From Lachnospiraceae bacterium UBA7480 (lineage in GTDB: Bacteria > Bacillota > Clostridia > Lachnospirales > Lachnospiraceae): DNA of 11,810 nt. The notes beneath the pieces were generated by a model. The model worked only from the letters and a program-made list of their open reading frames with translations, ran no database searches and had not been told where the DNA came from. Both the position numbers and the translations under genes were made by a program. Shown one piece after another: positions 1 to 5,498 of the stretch. Each line of letters opens with the position of its first letter. Position 1 is the stretch's first letter. Location of the stretch: contig DLOQ01000006.1 in the NCBI GenBank assembly GCA_002479655.1, positions 446 through 12,255 on the forward strand, given 5' to 3'.

Positions 1-1
1 G

Positions 2-211
2 CAAGACGAGAAAGGAGTTGCTGCTATGTGTAAGATTATGGAAGATATGAGGAATGAAGCGGCGCAGAACGCAGAATTGAATAAAGCAAAAAAGACAGCG
101 GTTCATTTAATAAAATTAGGCAAGATGTCTTTAGAGGAAATAGCGGAGGCTACGGAGTTATCTCTTGAAACAGTAAAAGAATTAGAAAGTCAAATAATGC
201 AGTTGGCATAA
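2..211 (+). CDS. C-terminal fragment of an Rpn/PD-(D/E)XK transposase-like protein (5' end outside window)
   Basis: The frame is open from the first bases of the window to the TAA at 209-211. An ATG at 26 could be taken as a start, but the codons before it (reading QDEKGVAA) continue the protein and no clear ribosome binding site stands at the right distance, so this is better read as the tail of a longer gene. The visible part is charged and helical (MEDMRNEAAQNAELNKAKK) and ends in a small helix-turn-helix-like unit around LEEIAEATELSLETVKEL. Such tails are known to me from the C-termini of Rpn-family recombination-promoting nucleases and related putative transposases in Lachnospiraceae, where the N-terminal nuclease domain would lie outside this window. 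No catalytic residues can be seen here. The family call is inference from the tail alone. A free-standing 61-residue protein from the ATG is the alternative. Confidence 0.5.
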   Translation, partial: QDEKGVAAMCKIMEDMRNEAAQNAELNKAKKTAVHLIKLGKMSLEEIAEATELSLETVKELESQIMQLA

Positions 212-326
212 TCAATCATATCAATCAAAATATAATATAGTAACAGCGTTAGGGCATATAGAAAAGGAAGCGGAAATAGAACATCTCCGCAGTCTGCTCG
301 CCAACTGCGATAACTCCGAAAAATAA
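198..326 (+). pseudogene. Possible gene remnant, no start codon
   Basis: This frame is open from after a TAA at 195-197 to a TAA at 324-326 but has no ATG, GTG or TTG. The first part overlaps the end of the preceding gene and looks random. The last part (LGHIEKEAEIEHLRSLLAN) has the charged, amphipathic look of real helical protein. It may be the tail of a gene whose front was lost, but chance is not excluded over such a short stretch. I recognise no family. Confidence 0.2.
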
Positions 327-376
327 AATGGCACACCCCAAACGATTACAAGTCAAATAAACACCCTTAAAAGAAT

Positions 377-420
377 ACCCGTCCAGAGCCTTGTTTCCGG
401 ACGGGTTAGGTTTTTCATTT
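377..420 (+). terminator. Rho-independent terminator, possibly bidirectional
   Basis: A perfect 8-bp stem, ACCCGTCC (377-384) with GGACGGGT (399-406), encloses a 14-base loop. It is followed by a T-rich run at 411-420 on the plus strand. It would end transcripts coming from the left edge. Read on the minus strand the stem is followed by a weaker T-rich stretch, so it may also end the convergent XRE/50-residue-protein transcript, whose last stop codon lies about 20 bases away. Confidence 0.75.
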
Positions 421-427
421 TTCAGGG

Positions 428-580
428 TTATTGCAAAAAAGGAAATGCTTTATACATTGCGGGCGATAATTCAGGCGCATCCTCATCAGATACGATAGGA
501 TGTTTTTTTGCCTCTATTACTTCCCGCAATTGCTCTTCTGTCGGTTTTTGTCCTTTATCAATAATGAATGTCTTGGTCAT
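428..580 (-). CDS. 50-residue acidic protein, antitoxin-like, unknown function
   Basis: The minus-strand frame runs from ATG at 580-578 to TAA at 430-428. An excellent Shine-Dalgarno (GAGGAGG) stands about 7 bases before the start, which is the main reason to call this short frame a gene. The protein begins MTKTFIIDKGQKPTEEQL and carries the stretch KKHPIVSDEDAPELSPAM. Small proteins with a 'P-(I/V)-x-x-D-E-D-x-P-E-L-(S/T)-P-x-M' core are, from memory, frequent in Clostridia and are often annotated as hypothetical or antitoxin-like. Here the protein stops soon after that core. There is no membrane segment or signal peptide. It lies 84 bases downstream of the XRE gene on the same strand with no terminator seen between them, so the two are probably co-transcribed. 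No obvious toxin gene is next to it. The reading as a gene is fairly sure, the function is not. Confidence 0.75.
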   Translation of the reverse strand: MTKTFIIDKGQKPTEEQLREVIEAKKHPIVSDEDAPELSPAMYKAFPFLQ

Positions 581-664
581 AATATAGCCTCCTCTCTGTC
601 TCATTCGCCAATCTGGCAGAAATCAATCTGATATTTTCTTTTCTCTCTGTAAATACAACAAACA

Positions 665-973
665 TTATCGTTTTAATCCTTTCACAATTCCGGCAATATT
701 GGAGATCTGACAGTCCGGCAAAGTTTTTAGGTCGGCAATCAATGTATTAAGCAGAGCAGGATTGCTGGAATTTTCGTCAAAGAAATCCTTTGGAGAAATA
801 TCAAAATAATCACAGATATAAAAAAATATCTGCAAAGATGGGAATGCTTTGCCATTTTCAATTTTATTGATATAGCTTTCGCTTTGGCCGAGAGTGAGGC
901 TCATATCTCTTGCAGATACCCCTTTTTGGTTCCGTAACTGTATCAGCCTTTGGCGGAAAAATTCTTCATTCAT
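665..973 (-). CDS. XRE-family helix-turn-helix transcriptional regulator
   Basis: This encodes a 102-residue stand-alone DNA-binding protein. The HTH covers about residues 6-65, with the helix-turn-helix core at GVSARDMSLTLGQSESYINK (18-37) followed by IENGKAFPS, the typical end of the XRE/Cro fold. A short C-terminal helix region (NPALLNTLIADLKTL) may mediate dimerisation. I chose the ATG at 973 because AAAGGA lies 10 bases before it, a consensus -10 box lies just upstream, and the protein then begins directly with the fold (MNEEFFRQRL). The longer frame back to 1042 would run through the promoter. The gene is divergent from the membrane-protein array, and the intergenic region has three inverted repeats. 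Control of that array and of its own gene is therefore the likely role, by inference from position. No ligand or sensor domain is visible. Confidence 0.87.
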   Translation of the reverse strand: MNEEFFRQRLIQLRNQKGVSARDMSLTLGQSESYINKIENGKAFPSLQIFFYICDYFDISPKDFFDENSSNPALLNTLIADLKTLPDCQISNIAGIVKGLKR

Positions 974-997
974 TAGAGCAGTGTCCTTTCTTCTGTC

Positions 998-1026
998 ATT
1001 ATATGCTATATAGCAACGAGTTATGA
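998..1026 (-). promoter_or_regulatory. Candidate promoter of the XRE regulator gene
   Basis: On the minus strand a perfect TATAAT occupies 1003-998, placing transcription start near 991, just ahead of the AAAGGA ribosome binding site. At the 17-base distance the -35 hexamer (1026-1021, TCATAA) is poor. The 12-bp palindrome at 1004-1015 fills most of the spacer, which suggests a regulated promoter. Confidence 0.5.
1004..1015. promoter_or_regulatory. Palindrome TGCTATATAGCA, candidate operator
   Basis: This is a perfect 12-bp palindrome directly upstream of the minus-strand TATAAT of the XRE gene. Its position inside the promoter spacer fits autoregulation by the XRE protein, although the half-site differs from that of the repeat at 1054-1074. 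Confidence 0.45.
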
Positions 1027-1033
1027 GGAATGA

Positions 1034-1047
1034 GATTATCAATAATC
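1034..1047. promoter_or_regulatory. Inverted repeat GATTAT-N2-ATAATC, candidate regulator site
   Basis: Two perfect 6-bp arms are separated by CA and end one base before the plus-strand -35 box. The position would suit an activator or a second repressor contact. The sequence is AT-rich, so chance is a real possibility. Confidence 0.3.
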
Positions 1048-1048
1048 G

Positions 1049-1077
1049 TTGACATAGGGAATATAATTCCCTATAAT
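1049..1077 (+). promoter_or_regulatory. Consensus sigma-A promoter of the membrane-protein array
   Basis: TTGACA (1049-1054) and TATAAT (1072-1077) are both perfect consensus hexamers at the ideal 17-base spacing. Transcription should start near 1084 and give a leader of about 85 bases before the first array gene. So strong a promoter would need control, and the spacer is an inverted repeat that can supply it. Confidence 0.88.
1054..1074. promoter_or_regulatory. Operator-like inverted repeat inside the array promoter
   Basis: The arms ATAGGGAAT (1054-1062) and ATTCCCTAT (1066-1074) are perfect 9-bp inverted repeats with a 3-base spacer. The repeat starts on the last base of the -35 box and ends within the -10 box, so a bound dimer would block RNA polymerase. 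The neighbouring divergent XRE protein is the natural candidate ligand, but this is inferred from position. Confidence 0.75.
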
Positions 1078-1170
1078 TATTAAAATATAGATTTAAATTC
1101 TGTAACGAGAGGATATTAGGAGCTAATTCTCATTTTACAAAAGGATAAAAATAAGGAGATGTCAGATATA

Positions 1171-3210
1171 ATGAAGATTATTATAAGGAATCTGTTGCTT
1201 TTGCTATGTGCGGCAGCTTTAGTTGAAATCTGTCTTTTTAATTTCCGGTCGATACAGTCCCTTTTTTATGAGGAACATTCATGGACGGAGTATAATTACA
1301 GCATAGAAGGCGCTAATGTATATGATGATGGGTTGTTTGCAATAACGGATGATGCCGCTTCAATTATCATTAATAATCTGCCTCTGGATGTAAAAAATAT
1401 CAGGATGGATCTGGAAACTGTCGATTCCATTGAGTTATATTACAAGAGAAACGGCATATGTGATGTGGATTATTATGTGACGGATGAGGACACTGCCCGG
1501 ATGTATTATCTTGCACACAGGGTTATACTGCATAGCAACAGCACCTCTCAGTATCAATGGCTGCAGGCGGGAGGCAGGATCAAGGATGTGTGCATTGATA
1601 TTTCCATGCCGGAAGGACATCTGTTTAAGATTCATGATATTACGTTCAATGCAAAAAAACCGGTGGATTTTTCCATCGTAAGATTTGGCGTTATATGGCT
1701 GGTTCTGCTTTTGGGATATGGATTCCGGCGTGGCAGCGTCTGGTGGAGGAAAGACTGTATTAAATTTGATGCTTGTGAAAAAATGGTTATTACCGCAATA
1801 TTTTTAGTGTTTTTTGGTATTTCATGGTATTTAATGGATTCCAATCCACGCATTGCCTATGATGATTATACGCCATATCAGGAGCTTGCGTGGGCGCTGG
1901 ATGCTGGGCAGGTGTCCATCTTGGAAAAACCATCTCAGGAATTGATGCTTATGGAGGATCCGTATGATGCTGAAATAAGAGGGATAAATAACATTGATTG
2001 TAAGTTTGATTTTGTATATTATGAGGGAAACTATTATGTATATCACGGCATCCTTCCCTGCATTCTATTTTATTTGCCGCTTTACCACCTGACGGGACTT
2101 AATATGCCCAATTCGATCCCTGTTTTTGTTTGCTGCATTTTCTTTGGAATGGGATTTTGTGCTTTCATGAGGCAGATTATTATCAGATATTTTTCTAAAA
2201 CGCCTTTTGCAATTTTTATCATGCTTATATTGACGGGATTGTTTGGCTGTCAGCTGCCGCTTTTCATTACACAGCCCGATTCTTATATTTTGGCGATCAT
2301 TTGTGCCGTTGCGCTGGTCGTTTGGGGACTTTATTTCTGGATATCGACAAAAAAGATAGGGCAGTCAGGCTATTCCAAGGGCAGGATCATGGCAGGATCT
2401 TTCTGTATGGCGTTAGTTGCAGCGGCCAGACCGACACTACTGATCTACAGCGTACTTGCGTTTGTGATTTTTGGACGGGCATGGCTTACTGATAAGGAAG
2501 GATATGACAAAAAAAGCAGGATCACCATGATGATATTATTCACCATACCATATGTGGTTGTTGCGATACCGGTCATGTATTATAATGCTATTCGTTTTGG
2601 CTCACCTTTTGACTATGGGTGGAAGTATAATATGACATCGTACAATATAAATCATATCCGATTTTCTATTGACCGGATATATTATGCAATCAGAGAATAT
2701 TTTTTCTGTATTCCTGATTTTAATGATTTCTTTCCCTTTATTAAAAATATAGAATATTATTGGAAAGTGGAAGGACATTGCGCGACTTATGTTGAAAGCT
2801 TTCAGGCAGGGTTGATTCCTTTTAATCTTTTTCTTCTGGCGGGTGCAGTGGTCGTTGAAAAACGGAAGGAGTTTCAAAAGAGAGGACTTTATGCTTTCTG
2901 TATGTGCCTGTCATTGATGGGAATTTTGCTGATGATACTTGATGTAGTACTCATGGGGGTTATTATACATCGTTATTTGGCGGATTTTTCCTTTGCGTTA
3001 TTTGCCACCGCATGGACGGGGATTTTATGGATGCAGGAACATTATGCAGGAACGGATTCCTACAGGGGCTTCCAAAAGATATTGCTGACGGTTGTATTTC
3101 TTTCGGTGGCGATGAATGCTATTTTCTGGTTTACAGTTACAAAATTTCCGATGGCATGTGGGAATACAGACCTGTATTACGACATCTTATACGGGTTTAA
3201 TTTCTGGTAG
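1171..3210 (+). CDS. Polytopic membrane protein, GT-C glycosyltransferase-like, array copy 1
   Basis: This is a 679-residue integral membrane protein from the ATG at 1171, which has AAGGAG 12 bases upstream. An ATG at 1159 abuts that AAGGAG and could only use a weaker AAAAGGA, so it is less likely. Numbered from 1159, TM1 is about 8-28 (RNLLLLLCAAALVEICLF). An extracytoplasmic beta-rich region follows to about 170, then a span near 173-188, basic residues, and a span near 209-226. The outer loop carries an acidic pair (D235, D236 in YDDYTPYQELAWALDAGQ) and YYEGNYYVYHG (287-297), and many further spans follow. ARPT (423-426), YNAIRFGSPFDYG and HRYLADF (604-610) are the other conserved motifs. 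An acidic motif in the first large outer loop of a many-span protein is the hallmark of GT-C enzymes (ArnT/PMT-like), which use polyprenyl-phosphate sugars. No substrate is indicated, and the enzymatic assignment is inference. Confidence 0.85.
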   Translation: MKIIIRNLLLLLCAAALVEICLFNFRSIQSLFYEEHSWTEYNYSIEGANVYDDGLFAITDDAASIIINNLPLDVKNIRMDLETVDSIELYYKRNGICDVDYYVTDEDTARMYYLAHRVILHSNSTSQYQWLQAGGRIKDVCIDISMPEGHLFKIHDITFNAKKPVDFSIVRFGVIWLVLLLGYGFRRGSVWWRKDCIKFDACEKMVITAIFLVFFGISWYLMDSNPRIAYDDYTPYQELAWALDAGQVSILEKPSQELMLMEDPYDAEIRGINNIDCKFDFVYYEGNYYVYHGILPCILFYLPLYHLTGLNMPNSIPVFVCCIFFGMGFCAFMRQIIIRYFSKTPFAIFIMLILTGLFGCQLPLFITQPDSYILAIICAVALVVWGLYFWISTKKIGQSGYSKGRIMAGSFCMALVAAARPTLLIYSVLAFVIFGRAWLTDKEGYDKKSRITMMILFTIPYVVVAIPVMYYNAIRFGSPFDYGWKYNMTSYNINHIRFSIDRIYYAIREYFFCIPDFNDFFPFIKNIEYYWKVEGHCATYVESFQAGLIPFNLFLLAGAVVVEKRKEFQKRGLYAFCMCLSLMGILLMILDVVLMGVIIHRYLADFSFALFATAWTGILWMQEHYAGTDSYRGFQKILLTVVFLSVAMNAIFWFTVTKFPMACGNTDLYYDILYGFNFW

Positions 3211-3294
3211 GAACAGATGCGGAAATTTGTATCATGAGTGATTCCGCGTGTGGAAAGGCTGCAACAGGAAAGAAAAGCGGATAAGGAGAAGGAT

Positions 3295-5424
3295 ATGAAG
3301 GTGGAAAAAAAGATGGAACAGAGAAGCGGTAAGCAATTATTCGTCAGAGTCAAGAGAACTTTAAGGAATCTGCTGCTTTTATTATGTGTTGTTGCATTAG
3401 TGGAAATCTGTGTGTTTAACTTCCGGTCGATACAGTCCCTTTTTTATGAAGAACATTCGTGGGAAGAATATACGGTGGAATATTCGGGAGTAAAAATATA
3501 CGATGACGGTATTATCAGTATACAAGATAATTATGCGGTCATTGCAATACAGGATATAGATCTTGATGTGAAGAATATCAGGCTGGATCTGGAGCCTCTG
3601 GATTCCATTGATCTTTTTTATCTGGAGAGCGGTTTATGTTATGCATATGTAGATGTTCTTGATGAAGGCAACAGCGAATTTATGGATAGATTAATAGCGG
3701 ATTGGCCGGTGCTGCCGGAGAATCTTACTTCACAGTACATTTGGATACAGCCCATGGGGGAAGTACAGGGACTGAATGTTGGCGTGTATATGCCAGAAGG
3801 GCATTTGTTCAGGATCAATGGGATCACGTTGAACGCGAAAAAGCCGCTGGATTTTTCGGTAGTCCGTTTCCTGGCAGTATGGCTGGTATGTCTGCTGTGT
3901 TATGGTCTGCGCAGGGAGTCAGGCTGGTGGAAGGAAGACTGTAAGAAGATCACAGTTGTGAAGAAGACCATACTAGGTGTTATTTTTTTTGTATTTTACG
4001 GTATTTCCTTCTTCCTTATGTTTTCCAATCCTACGGTTATGAATGATGTCTACAATCCCTATCAGGAACTGGCGTGGGCGCTGGATGCGAGACAGGTCTC
4101 CCTTTTGGAACAGCCGCCACAGGAACTTGTTGATATGCAAAATCCTTATGATTTTTATGCAAGATATTTTACCGGTTTTGAGTATAAATTTGATTTTGCA
4201 TATTATGATGGGGCATATTATGTCTATCATGGAATTCTGCCCTGTCTGTTGTTTTATCTGCCGGTCTATCATCTGACAGGACTGAATATGCCCAATTCCA
4301 TTCCTGTATTTTTCTGCTGTCTGCTGTTTGGCGTAGGACTTGTCTGCCTGATGCGGCAGGTCATCATCAGATATTTTCCGAAAACCCCTTTTGCGATCCT
4401 TGTTCTCATTACGCTGGCCGGACTGTTTGGATGCCAGCTGCCGTTTTTTATTACGCAGCCTATTTCGTATCATCTGACGGTGATCTGTGCGGCAATGTTG
4501 ATCGTTTGGGGATTGTATTTTTGGCTGTCCTCCTTAAAAATGGGAGAGAGGCAGGATTCGCTTTGCCGGCTTTTTGGAGGTTCCTTTTGCATGGCGCTGG
4601 TGGCAGCAGTCAGACCGACGCTTCTGATCTACAGCCTGCTGGCGTTTCCGCTGTTTGGACGGACATGGTTTACGAGACGGGAAGGTCATGAAAAAAAGGA
4701 TAAGATCAGGATGATGGCATGCTTTGCAATTCCTTATGTGATCGTAGCCATACCGGTGATGTATTACAATAAAATCCGTTTTGGGAGCGTATTTGAGTTT
4801 GGATTCCAATACAATCTGACAAATATGGATGCCCGCAATATACCGTTTTCACTGGAAAAGATTACAGCTGCGGTATATGGATTTTTGGTAAAACTTCCTG
4901 AAGTGCGTTACAGCTTCCCATATCTTCTGCAGCCCGAAGCATGGCTGGAGAATAACAGACATACTATGTTCAGCGGTGATACCTTATTTGGCAGCCTGTT
5001 CTTTTTTAACAGTTTTCTGCTTGCCATTGTAGTGGTATTTGTGAAGAGAAAGGAATTTTGCCAAAAGAAGTTGTTTATGTTTTCTGTAGTGCTTCTCGGA
5101 CTTGGTATTTTTCTGATGATACTGGACGTGGAGATGACAGGCTGCGTGATTTACCGCTATCAGGCGGATTTTACCTTTGCGCTGTTTATGACGGCATGGA
5201 TGGGGATACTATGGCTGCAGGAAGCTTACGCCGGAAAGCCGTTCCATGGTATATTCCGCAGGATATTGATCGTGGTGATATTTATTTCGGTCATTATGAA
5301 CGCTATGCTTTGGTTTGTGCCTGAATATATGTATATCTATAGTCCGTATTATTATTCATTCTCACTGCCTAAGGGCAATACGCAGTTGTATTATGATCTC
5401 TATTACGGATTTAATTTCTGGTAG
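3295..5424 (+). CDS. Polytopic membrane protein, GT-C glycosyltransferase-like, array copy 2
   Basis: This is a 709-residue paralogue of the preceding gene with the same architecture: basic N-terminus, TM1 near 25-44 (NLLLLLCVVALVEICVFNF), extracytoplasmic domain to about 185, then the multi-span body. I chose the ATG at 3295 because AAGGAG ends 6 bases upstream. The longer frame from GTG 3238 has no ribosome binding site and reads through the spacer. The outer-loop motif is NDVYNPYQELAWALDARQ. Compared with copies 1 and 3, the second acidic residue is replaced by Val (V252), while the first Asp (D251) is kept. Near the C-terminus it has an extra tyrosine-rich segment (YMYIYSPYYYSFSLPK) before the shared ending NTQLYYDLYYGFNFW. 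The spacer after copy 1 is 84 bases without terminator or clear promoter, so co-transcription from the 1049 promoter is likely. Confidence 0.87.
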   Translation: MKVEKKMEQRSGKQLFVRVKRTLRNLLLLLCVVALVEICVFNFRSIQSLFYEEHSWEEYTVEYSGVKIYDDGIISIQDNYAVIAIQDIDLDVKNIRLDLEPLDSIDLFYLESGLCYAYVDVLDEGNSEFMDRLIADWPVLPENLTSQYIWIQPMGEVQGLNVGVYMPEGHLFRINGITLNAKKPLDFSVVRFLAVWLVCLLCYGLRRESGWWKEDCKKITVVKKTILGVIFFVFYGISFFLMFSNPTVMNDVYNPYQELAWALDARQVSLLEQPPQELVDMQNPYDFYARYFTGFEYKFDFAYYDGAYYVYHGILPCLLFYLPVYHLTGLNMPNSIPVFFCCLLFGVGLVCLMRQVIIRYFPKTPFAILVLITLAGLFGCQLPFFITQPISYHLTVICAAMLIVWGLYFWLSSLKMGERQDSLCRLFGGSFCMALVAAVRPTLLIYSLLAFPLFGRTWFTRREGHEKKDKIRMMACFAIPYVIVAIPVMYYNKIRFGSVFEFGFQYNLTNMDARNIPFSLEKITAAVYGFLVKLPEVRYSFPYLLQPEAWLENNRHTMFSGDTLFGSLFFFNSFLLAIVVVFVKRKEFCQKKLFMFSVVLLGLGIFLMILDVEMTGCVIYRYQADFTFALFMTAWMGILWLQEAYAGKPFHGIFRRILIVVIFISVIMNAMLWFVPEYMYIYSPYYYSFSLPKGNTQLYYDLYYGFNFW

Positions 5425-5498
5425 GGACAGGTATAGAACTTGTGTCTCAGATGACGATTTATGGTATTAAGGAATTTCATGAAAAGCGGAGGTAAAAA

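Noticed and set aside
974..1042. N-terminal extension of the XRE regulator to an ATG at 1042
   Set aside because: It would translate through the TATAAT and the palindrome at 1004-1015, and it lacks a ribosome binding site. The start at 973 has one and begins with the fold.
3238..3294. GTG start at 3238 for array copy 2
   Set aside because: There is no ribosome binding site. The segment aligns with the spacer after copy 2, and ATG 3295 has AAGGAG at 6 bases.
3973..4473. Long antisense frame under copy 2, with counterparts under copies 1 (1831-2046) and 3 (6132-6443)
   Set aside because: The antisense similarity follows from conservation of the sense proteins. No ribosome binding site was found, and the composition is rich in Ile, Lys and Arg without a recognisable domain.
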